A DNA stretch of 64,000 nt from Mesostigma viride (taxonomy: Eukaryota > Streptophyta > Mesostigmatophyceae > Mesostigmatales > Mesostigmataceae), in assembly GCA_009746045.1 (NCBI GenBank), contig RPFO01000041.1:8778348-8842347 (forward strand). Reading direction: 5' to 3'. The translations under genes were made by a program, and so were the position numbers. The notes under the pieces are model-generated. The model saw only the letters and a list, made by a program, of their open reading frames with translations, did not search any database and was not told the DNA's origin. Shown in pieces: positions 10,099 through 19,700 of this stretch; position 1 is the stretch's first letter; the number at the start of each line of letters is the position of its first letter.

Positions 10099-11447
10099 TC
10101 ACCCCCGGCGCACCCCTCCTCCGGAGCACCTCGCGACCCTTCTCGCCCCGACACGATGGCCGCCACTTGCCTGCCCACCTCCGTCGTCCTTTGCCTGCCG
10201 GCTGGACGCTTTACGCACCCGCGCCTTTTGTAGATATTGCCTGTACTTCTCGGGCTCTTTCTCGCGCATTTCCGCTCTCCACTCGCGGTCGGCGGCGGCT
10301 TTTTCTGCCATTCGGAACGCTTCAGGATCCGCCAGCCGACGTCTGTCCCTCTCCGCCCATGCCTCTTCCCGCGCGGGCCGCCCCTCCCTCCACGCCGTGT
10401 GCCTTTGGATCCATGGGGGGTCCTCCGACATCAGAAAGGCTTCCAGGTCGGCTACCGAGTAATCGGCCACACCCGGTCCCGGTGATGGGTCGTCCGACGC
10501 CGGGAAGGGCTCCGGATTGTTTAGAAACAAGGAGACTTTCGGGGCCTCTTTTTCCCTCATCTCCCGGTCCCTTGCCTGATGGATGGCCTTGTCAATTCGT
10601 TGCCTCTTCTCCATCAATGCCACATGGAGCGCCCAATCCCTGTCCGCTACACTCCTTTTTTTAACGGTGTTCCACAGTCTTTCCAACCCTGACTTCTGAC
10701 GGGTTGCGTTCTCTATCATGTCCGCTCTCCACTCACGCTCATCTGCGGCCTCTTGCGCCCTCCTGAACGCCTCTGGATCCGCCAGCCGCTGTCTCTCCCT
10801 CTCGGCCCATGCCTCTTCCCGCGCCCGCTCTCGAGCGGGCCGCCCCTCCCTCCACGCCGTGTGCCTTTGGATCCATGGGGGGTCCTCCGACATCAGGAAG
10901 GCCTCAAGGTCGTTCGCCCCCGCTTTCTCCGGCAGCTGCTGTTTTCGCTCCTTTTCGCGATGATACCACTCCTTCGTTCGCTCAGTCTCCTTATTTCGAA
11001 ACTGCCTTAACTTGATCTCGGGCGCGTTCTCTATCATGTCCGCTCTCCACTCACTCTCTCTGGCGGCCTTTTGCGCCCTCCGAAACGCCTCTGGATCCGC
11101 CAGCCGCTGCCTCTCCCTCTCCGCCCATGCCTCTTCCCGCGCCCGCTCCGCGCGTCTCTTCCCGCCCTCCACGCCGCGTGCCTTTGGAGCCATGGGGGGT
11201 CGTCCGAGGAACCGGTATCCCCCGGTCCCGGTGGCGGGTCCTCCGACGTCAGGAACGCCTTCCACGAGAAAACACCCTGACCGGATCCGGCCGCGTCACC
11301 TGTGGCCTCGTGCCCACTTGCGGTGGGGTACCGCATCGTGTGCGCGCACCCGGTGTATGCGGGTTCCTTTCGCCCTCGAGGGCGCCTTGCTCTTCTTCTT
11401 CGCGTTACTCGCGGTCGCGCGACCTCTCGCCATGTGTTCGATACCAT
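10099..11447 (-). CDS. charged coiled-coil repeat protein (frameshifted)
   Basis: It starts at ATG 11447 in a Kozak-like GCCACCATGG context behind a run of nine A. It carries three copies of a block with EAWAERERQRLADPEAF and SEDPPWIQRHTAWREGRP, very rich in R, E, A and W, predicted as long helices. The first copy lost 1 nt near 11150 relative to copies 2 and 3, which moves the reading frame. The copies are so alike that gene conversion or recent duplication is likely. The function is unknown; a structural or nucleic-acid-binding role is only a guess. Confidence 0.5.
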
Positions 11448-11463
11448 GGTGGCAGTTTTTTTT

Positions 11464-11994
11464 TCAGCGGTGCTTGCACGTGAATTCCAGCACCATGGCG
11501 AACGTCTCGTCTGCCAGGTTGAGTAGGACGCGAGGGCGCTTCCCGTCTTCATCAAGTGCGGGGGGGATCTCGTAGATCTCCACCTCGACGGACTGCACGC
11601 CCGGGAGCTCCGGGGTGAAGATGACCTTCTCGTCCATCTCGTGGGCGGGGCGGTACAGCTCCACCCCGTTGGGCATCACGAAGAAGTACGCCTTGCCCGC
11701 CATGAAGTCCTTGACGGTGGCGGACGTGATGTCGGGTCCGGGCGCGGCGGGCACGGCGGTCACGACCTTGTCGAGGCTCCTGTCGCCCACCTTGACGTGC
11801 ACGGCGGTGCTCAGTCCGACCCCCGCGGTGGCGGGGACATTGGCCCACACGAGGCGGCAGGAGGTGACGTCGCGGAGGGGGGACTTCAGCAGGAACACGG
11901 TGTGTCCCGCCCCGTTCGAGCCGGTCAGGAACACCTGCATCCTCTTTTCTAACCCGGCGCTGGGTCCGGTGCAGCTCGATAGCGCGTAGTTCAT
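11464..11994 (-). CDS. unknown beta-rich protein
   Basis: 176 residues from ATG 11994 (MNYALSSCTGPSAGLEKRMQ). The sequence alternates hydrophobic and polar residues, with many V, T and P, and reads like a compact beta-sandwich; no membrane span is present. It overlaps the upstream gene by 4 bp (ATGA), implying linked expression, and ends 17 bp before the next start. A virion protein is possible, but no family was recognised. Confidence 0.5.
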   Translation of the reverse strand: MNYALSSCTGPSAGLEKRMQVFLTGSNGAGHTVFLLKSPLRDVTSCRLVWANVPATAGVGLSTAVHVKVGDRSLDKVVTAVPAAPGPDITSATVKDFMAGKAYFFVMPNGVELYRPAHEMDEKVIFTPELPGVQSVEVEIYEIPPALDEDGKRPRVLLNLADETFAMVLEFTCKHR

Positions 11995-12392
11995 CGGGGC
12001 TGGGGTACGATACTCTTAGGAGTCATTTTTTTCATCCACGCGTACAGGGCCAGCACGGAGAGCGCGACGACGGCGAAGGAGATGCCCACGAGCAGCTTGA
12101 TCTTGCGCGCGTCCTCTTGGGCGTCCTTGGCCAGCACGCTCTTCATCTGCGTCTCGTACGCGTACCGCTGCTCCTCCAGCGCGCGGGTGGCCTCCTCTTC
12201 CATCCCGGATCGCTGCAGCACGAGCGCGTCGTTCACTTGCGTCTCCATAGGGGCCAGGGCTCTACTTACGGCGTCGGCGGCTGCCCTCGCGGCCATGGCG
12301 GCCGTCAGACACGCCGTCGTGAGTGTGTCTTTGCACTGGGCCACGATGTCGGGTGGGTACCCGGAGGTGTCCGGCGCGGACTTATTTCCCAT
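11991..12392 (-). CDS. single-pass membrane protein, N-terminal MGNK
   Basis: 133 residues starting MGNKSAPDTSGYPPDI. Glycine 2 could accept myristate, although position 6 is alanine and not the favoured serine. A helical region rich in A, E and Q (about residues 30-95) precedes a membrane span (LLVGISFAVVALSVLALYAW) and a short basic tail. Myristoylated, membrane-spanning proteins are common in poxvirus-like entry and morphogenesis complexes, but no specific homology was recognised. It overlaps the next gene by 4 bp. Confidence 0.5.
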   Translation of the reverse strand: MGNKSAPDTSGYPPDIVAQCKDTLTTACLTAAMAARAAADAVSRALAPMETQVNDALVLQRSGMEEEATRALEEQRYAYETQMKSVLAKDAQEDARKIKLLVGISFAVVALSVLALYAWMKKMTPKSIVPQPR

Positions 12393-12434
12393 GTAGCGAG
12401 TTGTAAGGTAACGGAGGTTTTTTTGTCACGTTCG

Positions 12435-12485
12435 TCCACGTGCGGGGGTCGAACCCGCCCCGTAGTCGCCCTGACGCGACGTGGA
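12435..12485 (-). other. tRNA-like mini-structure (T arm and acceptor, no D arm)
   Basis: On the minus strand TCCACGT (12485-12479) pairs with ACGTGGA (12441-12435) as a 7-bp acceptor-like stem. Just inside the 3' side is a perfect 5-bp stem GCGGG/CCCGC enclosing the canonical T loop TTCGACC. Only about 20 nt separate the 5' stem from the T arm, room for one short hairpin but not for both D and anticodon arms. It sits in the 12393-12602 spacer between two genes. It could be a tRNA remnant, a tRNA-like processing signal or chance. Confidence 0.35.
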
Positions 12486-12602
12486 TGGGGGACTTACCTG
12501 ATGGGCCTGACGGGGTGGAGTTCCTGCGTGCATGCAAACGAAACGAGGTCAGTCAAACGCGAAAACAAAGAGGAGGACGGGCGGGGCTACGCCTCAGACG
12601 CC

Positions 12603-13178
12603 TCAGAAGAACCTGATGTGTTTCGGGACACCGGTCGCCCTCGCGACCAGCGCGCGGCGAGACAGAGGGGCGACCTTCTTCTTCTTTTTCTTCCGCTGGT
12701 GACTGGCGGCCGACGCGCGGGCGGGGGCACTGGAATCGCCGAAACGGATGTGCTTGCCGCTCCACGCGGACTTGATCCGGGGGAACGTGCGGCCCGGGGC
12801 GCAGTACCCGGCGCTGGTCCTTGGCAACAGGATGCGGCGACGGTACTGGGTGCGCCCGAGCTGGGCGCAGGCCTTGCGCCACCTCGACGCCGTGGCACTC
12901 GATGCGCGCCTCTTCCTCTGCACGTCGTAGTACCTCTGATCGCCTTCCGCGAGCGCCACGAAATTGGCCTTTTTCAACTCGGGCCACCCCATCATGTACT
13001 CCGTGGCCTTGATCGCGTTATTCTGGTAATCCCTGTATTTGTCTCTCGCCTTGAGGTTTGTAATTTTCTTAAGATTGCGCCCGATGTCGTCGGCCCGCGC
13101 ACCAGCTAGGTCGGACAGAAAACTGCGATAGAGGTCCTTCGCCTGCTTGGGGGTCTCCTTCCAGTTGCTCCTTCCCAT
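12603..13178 (-). CDS. basic protein, unknown
   Basis: ATG 13178 (MGRSNWKETPKQAKDLYRSF) was chosen because it follows a T-rich tract and TATGTATATCG; the upstream open frame overlaps the helicase. The 191-residue product has a helical N-terminal half and a very basic C-terminal half with a run of six lysines encoded by a TTC/TTT microsatellite. It twice contains HIRF (GKHIRFGDSS and the final PKHIRFF). High basicity suggests a DNA-packing or nucleolar role, which is inference only. Confidence 0.5.
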   Translation of the reverse strand: MGRSNWKETPKQAKDLYRSFLSDLAGARADDIGRNLKKITNLKARDKYRDYQNNAIKATEYMMGWPELKKANFVALAEGDQRYYDVQRKRRASSATASRWRKACAQLGRTQYRRRILLPRTSAGYCAPGRTFPRIKSAWSGKHIRFGDSSAPARASAASHQRKKKKKKVAPLSRRALVARATGVPKHIRFF

Positions 13179-13219
13179 GTTCGATATACATAGCACACGA
13201 GAAAAAAAAAAGACCAGGA

Positions 13220-15727
13220 CTACTTCTTGCATTCCAGAGGCGGCCTGTTCGCGGCCCTCATCATGTTCGGCTGGTTGTGGAAGGACTTGAGGAACTCGCA
13301 GTCTATGGAGGCGTCCCGCAAGATGGCCAGCAGTCGCTCCAGGTCCGGGTTCGACCCTCTGGCCTTCGCGTCCTGGTACACGAGCTTGTCCACCGACGGG
13401 GTGCCGCCCTGCCCGCCGCCCGTCAGCACTCCCATCTGGATCTCCGCGATGCGTTTGTACAATTGGAGGGCGGCCCTCACGTTCGGCGCGAGACTCCTCT
13501 TCCTGAGGTCCTTGGACACGTTGTCCAGTTTCAGCTGCACCATCTGTCGCATCATCTGGACCTTGTCCGCCGGTATCTTGTCGAGGACCTGGCGACTGGA
13601 CGAGGAGGACCCGGGAGGCACGGCGAAGTACCGGTGCACGCGGACCTTCCACTCCGCTTTCGGCAGCGCCTTGTGAGAGCAGTGCCGCACCGCCCTAGCT
13701 ATGGCCTGCTTCTCCGAGTTGGCGTTCACGAGGGGCTCCATGATGTGCACGTCGGTCACCGCCTTGAGGTCGAGGCCTTCGTTGTACCTCCTCCGGGCCA
13801 GCACGATCTGGAGGAGCTCCCCGCGCTTGTTCGCGTCCGAGTTGAACACCTCTCGGAAGGCCTTGAGCTGCCCCTCGGTCGTTTCGCCGTCCAGGACCGC
13901 GAAACGTTTCCGAGGAGGCAACGGACCGCCCGGGGTGAAGCGCGAGTACCCGATGGCGGACAGCACCTTTGCCAGGTCCGCGATCCCGTGGACGTTGAAG
14001 TAGGAGTACACGTAGTGCTTGCCCCCTTTGAGGAAGATCTCCACCATTTTCTGGAACTTGGGGGAGAGAACGGGCAGTTGCCTCAGTAGCTGGTTGGAGG
14101 GCACGCTTCTGAGGGGCACGCAATTGGCTATCTTCCTGGCCTCCGCGTACCAGTATCGCTCCCTGTCCTTCGCGGGGATGTCGCGTCTGCTTTCCTTGAA
14201 CCGCGCCTTGTACAGCTCGAACTGCTTGGCGCTCATCGGGACATCGTACTCCTCCATGGACGCGATCTCCGGGAAGGAGTTGGTGTCCCCGGTGTAGTCG
14301 ACGAATGAAATCATGCCCCGGACCCGGTCGGGCGTGATGTTCGCCATGGTAAACACGGGGAAGTTGACGGGGCGTATCATGTTGACGAGCCACAGGATCT
14401 CCGCCACGGAATCGCCGGGGGTCGCCGTGAGGATGACCATGAAGAGGTTCTGGGAGGTGTCGGTGTTCTGCGTGGCCAGGAACTCCTTCAGCGCCCGGTG
14501 GTCCTCTTGCTGTCCAGGCAGCGGCTTGAACAGGTTCTGCACCTCGTCCATGACCAAGAGCGCGTTGTTGAGCACGCTCGTGTCGAAGTTCTTCCTGGCC
14601 TTGTGGACCCCTATGGCGTGCGATAGTTGCGTGAAGGTGACGATCTCGCGATTCCACACGCGCTTCCTGAGCTCTGCCAGCACGGTCTTTGGGTCCTTCC
14701 CTTTGAATCGAGGGTAGAGGGTCGCGCACTTCGCGATCTCCTCCAGGGAGTTGTTGGTCTTGTTCTCCTTGCTCGTGGCCAGCACGAAGTTCTTCTTGGT
14801 GTCCCAGAACGCGTCCAGCGCCCCCATGGCCGTGCAGGTCTTGCCGGACCCGGTGGAGTGCCACGCCAGGAAACCGCGCGACGGGTAGTGCGGGCTCAGA
14901 GACGCGATCTTCTTCAGGTGCAGGTTGACCACCGCCTGCTGGGGGGCCAGCTTTCTGGCTCCCATCGGCGCGTCACACCCCGCCTCGTCGGGGCGCCGCA
15001 GTTCGGGGGGCAGGAATCCCTCCACGTCTCCGTCGAAGAACCTCTTAACGAACTGCGCGTATTGGGTGTCCCTGACGGGATGCGGCCACGCCCCCGGGGT
15101 GGGCTCGACGGCAACCGTGGTGGGAGGCTTGCTGGGATCGTACAAGACCATTTGCCACTGACTGTAGTCCGGCGGCGCTTCTGGGGCTTTTTCGGGGGGC
15201 TTTTCCGCGGTCTTCTCCGGAGCAGCTGGAGCCTTTTCGGCGGGCTTTTCCGCGGTCTTCTCCGGAGCAGCTGGGGTGTCTGCTTTTTCGCTCAGGCGCA
15301 CGAGCCGCTTCAGGGGGCGCTTGGGGGGCGCGTGGGCGGGCAGGTTGTCCACGTCCACCTCTTCCTCCTCGTCCGGGAATGCCGCCTTCTCGCTCTCCCT
15401 GACCAGCTGCCTGAGACGGCTTTGAATCCCCCCCTTCGGTTTTGTGGCGGTCTCGGGCTCTTTTTCGCTCAGGCGCACGAGCCGCTTCAGGGGGCGCTTG
15501 GGGGGCGCGTGGGCGGGCAGGTTGTCCACGTCCACCTCTTCCTCCTCGTCCGGGAACGCCGCCTTCTCGCTCTCCCTAACCAGCCGTTTAAGACGTTTCT
15601 GTATACCTCCTTTAGAGCGAACGGCGTGTTTCGACCAGACGGCGGCACGGGGGAGGGTGATGTCTACCTCCTCGTCTCGGCCGTACCTTGACGAGGATCG
15701 CTGTCGAGCGTGATGGACCCGTATCAT
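13220..15727 (-). CDS. SF2 helicase of the D6/D11 (VETF / NPH-I) type
   Basis: This is an 835-residue DNA-dependent ATPase of the family acting in early transcription of giant viruses. Motif I is GSGKT near residue 292 (AWHSTGSGKTCTAM), motif II is DEVQ near 392 (LLVMDEVQNLF), motif III is TATP near 433, and motif VI is QAIARAVRHCSH near 675, the signature of D6/D11-like proteins. The N-terminal 200 residues are an acidic/basic extension with a roughly 60-residue unit repeated twice (ESEKAAFPDEEEEVDVDN) and a proline-lysine linker of near-identical repeats. The reading frame is intact. D6-like and D11-like roles cannot be told apart by eye. Confidence 0.85.
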   Translation of the reverse strand: MIRVHHARQRSSSRYGRDEEVDITLPRAAVWSKHAVRSKGGIQKRLKRLVRESEKAAFPDEEEEVDVDNLPAHAPPKRPLKRLVRLSEKEPETATKPKGGIQSRLRQLVRESEKAAFPDEEEEVDVDNLPAHAPPKRPLKRLVRLSEKADTPAAPEKTAEKPAEKAPAAPEKTAEKPPEKAPEAPPDYSQWQMVLYDPSKPPTTVAVEPTPGAWPHPVRDTQYAQFVKRFFDGDVEGFLPPELRRPDEAGCDAPMGARKLAPQQAVVNLHLKKIASLSPHYPSRGFLAWHSTGSGKTCTAMGALDAFWDTKKNFVLATSKENKTNNSLEEIAKCATLYPRFKGKDPKTVLAELRKRVWNREIVTFTQLSHAIGVHKARKNFDTSVLNNALLVMDEVQNLFKPLPGQQEDHRALKEFLATQNTDTSQNLFMVILTATPGDSVAEILWLVNMIRPVNFPVFTMANITPDRVRGMISFVDYTGDTNSFPEIASMEEYDVPMSAKQFELYKARFKESRRDIPAKDRERYWYAEARKIANCVPLRSVPSNQLLRQLPVLSPKFQKMVEIFLKGGKHYVYSYFNVHGIADLAKVLSAIGYSRFTPGGPLPPRKRFAVLDGETTEGQLKAFREVFNSDANKRGELLQIVLARRRYNEGLDLKAVTDVHIMEPLVNANSEKQAIARAVRHCSHKALPKAEWKVRVHRYFAVPPGSSSSSRQVLDKIPADKVQMMRQMVQLKLDNVSKDLRKRSLAPNVRAALQLYKRIAEIQMGVLTGGGQGGTPSVDKLVYQDAKARGSNPDLERLLAILRDASIDCEFLKSFHNQPNMMRAANRPPLECKK

Positions 15728-15806
15728 CTGTGCTTCTTAATGTACTCACAGAATAATTGTGTACGCTTAGGCCCTCCTAAAGATCCCGTCCCATGATGCA
15801 GCAGAG

Positions 15807-16130
15807 ATGTCGGAGTGGAAGGACTTGGTCGGCGCGATCGTGAAGAAGAAATGGGACGCGGGCGTGATCCCGACCGCCGAGGTGTTCGAGGCGGGCATGA
15901 CGGAGACGATGGAGCTCATGAAGCGAGCGGCGAGAGTGAAGACGTCGGATGACGTGCGCGGCTTCTTCGAATACGTCGAGGAGCAGCTGGGCCCGATCGA
16001 CAGCTACGACGGGAAAACGAGAGACAAGTTGCAAGCCGCGGGGGGGCAGATTCTTCACATGGTCTGCCCCGACGTGCTCGAGGTTTGGAAGGACCACGGG
16101 GCGTGGGCGTGTCGTCGCATTAAGGCATGA
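15807..16130 (+). CDS. small acidic helical protein, unknown
   Basis: 107 residues beginning MSEWKDLVGAIVKKKWDAGV and ending CRRIKA, with no membrane span. It is the first gene of a rightward pair that diverges from the helicase across an 80-bp AT-rich spacer. A TAATAAA-like signal follows at about 16146. No family was recognised. Confidence 0.5.
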   Translation: MSEWKDLVGAIVKKKWDAGVIPTAEVFEAGMTETMELMKRAARVKTSDDVRGFFEYVEEQLGPIDSYDGKTRDKLQAAGGQILHMVCPDVLEVWKDHGAWACRRIKA

Positions 16131-16167
16131 CGCATTTATTTCTTATAATAAACTGAGAATCGCAGGC

Positions 16168-16749
16168 ATGAGTTTCGCAGGCCTTTTTGCAAAAGTTGGA
16201 CAATTGGCTAAATCAGTTTCCAATATCACTACTAGAACAGGTAGCAATTTCGCTAAAGCAGGAGGCAGCAATGTTGTAAAGTCAGGTGATGATGTCGCTA
16301 TAATAGGTAAAAACACCGTTCCAGGTACGGTGATGGGTTTTCCATCCCAATATGTGGATGACCTAGCGAGGACTGGCAGGCTCGCGGACGCCGCAGGGGC
16401 TGCGGCGAAGAAGAGCTCGTTGGCGGGGTCCCTCGCGAAGAACGTGGGGATGTCCGCCGTCAGCTTCGGCGTGTTCGCGGCGCTTGGAAATCTGTTCGGA
16501 TCCGACAGCAGCAAGGTCGGCGCGGCCCAGGACACGTGGACGGACGATTGGACGGGGACGCCGGAGGACGCGACCGCCGCGGGGCTCCCGGGGTTCGGGA
16601 CCGCGAAAAAGGAGGACGGGTATTCGCCCCTTGTATCCGTAATCGTGTTCGTCGCGATCCTGGCCCTGATCCTGGCCGTCGCGTACTACCTGATGCGCCG
16701 GGCCGGCGTTGGCAGTCCCGCCCCCGCGCCCCCGCCCCCCCCCCACTGA
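16168..16749 (+). CDS. membrane protein with C-terminal anchor, unknown
   Basis: 193 residues from ATG 16168 (MSFAGLFAKVGQLAKSVSNI). A moderately hydrophobic helix near residues 85-110 and a strong transmembrane segment near 160-180 (VIVFVAILALILAVAYYLM) are followed by a proline-only tail. The first 170 bp are AT-rich while the rest is very GC-rich, a composition step inside one gene. It converges with the RNR gene, whose stop lies 29 bp away. Confidence 0.5.
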   Translation: MSFAGLFAKVGQLAKSVSNITTRTGSNFAKAGGSNVVKSGDDVAIIGKNTVPGTVMGFPSQYVDDLARTGRLADAAGAAAKKSSLAGSLAKNVGMSAVSFGVFAALGNLFGSDSSKVGAAQDTWTDDWTGTPEDATAAGLPGFGTAKKEDGYSPLVSVIVFVAILALILAVAYYLMRRAGVGSPAPAPPPPPH

Positions 16750-16777
16750 TGGCGTATTCGTATGCCCCGTGTCGTGA

Positions 16778-19700
16778 TCAGCGCACGGGACAGGCGCCCG
16801 AGGGGCAGTCCCCGGCTAGTTTCGCCTCGTCCACGTCGACGTGCACGATGCCCGCGTAGTCCACCGGGGTCAGCTTGTTGCGGTACCTCCTCATGACATC
16901 CTCGGTGACCACCTCCTGGGGGAGGTAGCTGTACCCCAGGTCCGCTGCGTTCTTGGTGGGGTCGCACCTCAGCAGGAAGGACACGCCCACGTAGAGGTCC
17001 CAGTTCTTCTGGAACCAGTCCAGGATGGCGGGGATCTCGGTGGGATCGTACGACACCGTGCACGAGACGTTCTGGTCGCACCAGTTGGACATGAGGTTCT
17101 TGTAGCGCTCGAGTTGCGCCACGGCGGATTCGGTGTTGACCTCCACCTCCTCGGTGGTGCCGTCCTTCCTCGTGACGGTCTTTTTGGTGAAGGGGACGCT
17201 GGCGTAGGTGACGGGGAAGGTCACCAGGACGGAATCCTGCTCGTAGGGCTTGTCCGCCACCTTGTAGCCGGCGTCCCTGAACCTCTGCACGAGGGGGTCG
17301 TGCTTGGAGTAGGTGATGTTGTTGAGGATGTACCTGCCCATGGGCTTGTGGACGCCCTCCGGGACCTCCCCCCACTCCCTGGTGCTCATGATCTTGGACA
17401 GCGTGCCGCTGGGCTTGATGCAGGTGACGTTCTTGGGCAGGGGCTTCCCGAGACTCTTGGCCATCTCGTAGGCCGCGGAGACGGCCACGTTCTTCATGCG
17501 GCGGTAGTCGTAGTCCTGCAGGTCGGACCTGGCCACGATGCCGGTGAGGCCGACGCCGCACAGGTGCAGGAACTCGTTGTTGAGATGCCACGCCTCTTGT
17601 AGGATCTCGTCCCTGAGGTCGACGAGCGTCTGGCGGTAGTTCATGCGCGCGGCCAAGACGAGCGCCCTCTCGAGGCCGGACTTGTTGCCCTCGTGGAAGG
17701 CGGCCAGGTTGACCTCGGTCAAATTACAAAACGACTTGTTGGCGAGCAGGATCTCACTGCGCGGAAAAAAAAAGTGCGCAAGTGGTATACAATGCCCCGA
17801 CCGCGGAGGAGATCCGGTGCGGGATTGGTCAGGTGCGCCCACCATTCCGTACGCGCGAATGAATTTGACACTCTTCAACTGCCTCTAGAGATCGCGAAGG
17901 TGATCGCGGAGAGAGGAGAGGCGCCGTTCTTCGACAAGAGAACCGTGGGGGATGGGTTGGCGGGCATTAAACGCAAAAAAATCGATGAAAAGGTGGCAGA
18001 TAAACAACGCGTGTCCCGTGAGATCTTCGAAAATGGCCAGGAATTGACACGAGTGGACGGTCAACTCCAATTGATCCACAGACCACAACCCCCCCCCCGC
18101 CGCCTGGCACCGCGGAGAGAGAGAGATGGGACGGTCTGGTTCTGGGGTGCACTCGAGGAGGAGACCTTAAGCAGCCTGTGCGGCGTATCCCATGTTAAAA
18201 GTGGGTGGGGCCATCATGTTCCATGCGAGCTCTTTCCGTCCTGGCCAAAGGATCCTGTCCACGATAAATAACACGAAGAAAAGGACCACAAGGGACTGGA
18301 AGATTCCTGCATTCGCAAGCGCCCAACGCACCGCCCCCTTGTCCAGCCCGCGCTTTGCCTGATACTTCTTTAACACGCCCCACGTCAACCACGACAGCGC
18401 GGCGATGACTTGCAAAACTAGTATTCTCGTCAGCCAATTAGTGCCGAACAAAGGCAGCATATTAGGCTTGCGCCACATACTCGCCAGCCACGCCACAAAG
18501 GCGATCACCAACACACCTTGCGCAGTGCCTAAAGAAGCCCACACACCCCTTTTCTGCCTCTGGTTCATGTCTTCCTTCCAAACCGCTCCTGAAAGCCACC
18601 CGGAGTAGAGGAGCAACTGTATTATAACACCAACCATAAAAATCTGCAGCGTATCTGGCATTGCGTATTTGATATATAAACAAGAAAGATAAAAAAAAGC
18701 ATTTGTCCAGCAAGTTTAATGTGACATACCAGCAAGGATTGCAGCCTTTGCACCAGGGGGCGCGGCGGCGGGCTGCCTCGAGGTTGAACATGCCGGGCTC
18801 GGAGCCGCCGGAGTCGAGCATGATGGCGAAGATCTCCTCCAGCTGCTGGCGGGTGGGCTCCTTGGTGAAGACCAGCGAGTTGTTGGACTGCTGGCGGTGG
18901 GCGTGGGCGATCCACCAGTCCTTCTTGGCGGAGGCGAACTCGCGCCACTCGACGTCGCCGTACTCGAAGAGGGCGATCTCTGCGGACCGGCGACTGCTCA
19001 ACATGGTCCCCAGGTGGTTCACGATGTCCAGGATGTCCATCTTGGTGAGCAGCTGGTCCGCGCGACGGGACATGATGTGGGAGATGGCCAGCATCGCCTT
19101 GGAGACGTTGTCGTCGCCGGAGCTCTGCGGGGGTCGAGAAAAATATCGGGGCCAACAGTACATCATGAGGTGCACGGCTAAGACTCGCGGGAACCGTCGC
19201 TGCCTGAACACGAGCGTCAAAGGGGGGCAGAGGTGTTATGTGCACGGGCGGAGGAGGCATTCGATGCGGGCCAGACCGACCCGCAAGGATTTCGACGAAA
19301 ATTACGCAGAAATGGCGAGCAATTTCTCTCCATTCCGCAAGAGCCCTTACGACTTGTTCGAGAAGTCCATACTTGCCCACAACAAAGCCATAGGTAGAGG
19401 GGGGGCGGAACGTTTTGTAAAGGTGCCTCTCGGGAGAAGCGAAAAAGACCCCAAGGTCGTCTCAACATTTACCGACGCGTTAGATGGCAAAACCGACGCG
19501 ATGTCGCACCTCCACGCGGGCAGCTTAACGTGGCGAAGACCGGAGCGGTCCGCCGAGGATGAAAGGTTCCTGACCGACCCCTCCACACACCGCCGGAGCA
19601 GATACATCCCCTCGCTCCGGGAGCTAGCCATCAACGCCATCCCCGAGGGTCCCGAACAGGACGCGGCCTGGCACTTAGCGAGCCACGGCGATTTCCCCGC

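Larger units (their letters stand above)
17757..18729 (-). other. RNR intron 3 (973 nt) with nested genes
   Basis: The donor is GTATGT at 18729; the acceptor is GCAG at 17760-17757, preceded by a run of nine T. It holds a plus-strand gene (17792-18271) and a minus-strand membrane-protein gene (18167-18661) that overlap tail to tail. The interval is almost fully coding. Confidence 0.88.

Noticed and set aside
12117-13109. 330-codon plus-strand ORF
   Set aside because: Antisense shadow of two minus-strand genes and their spacer; arginine/glycine/proline composition typical of GC-rich opposite frames.
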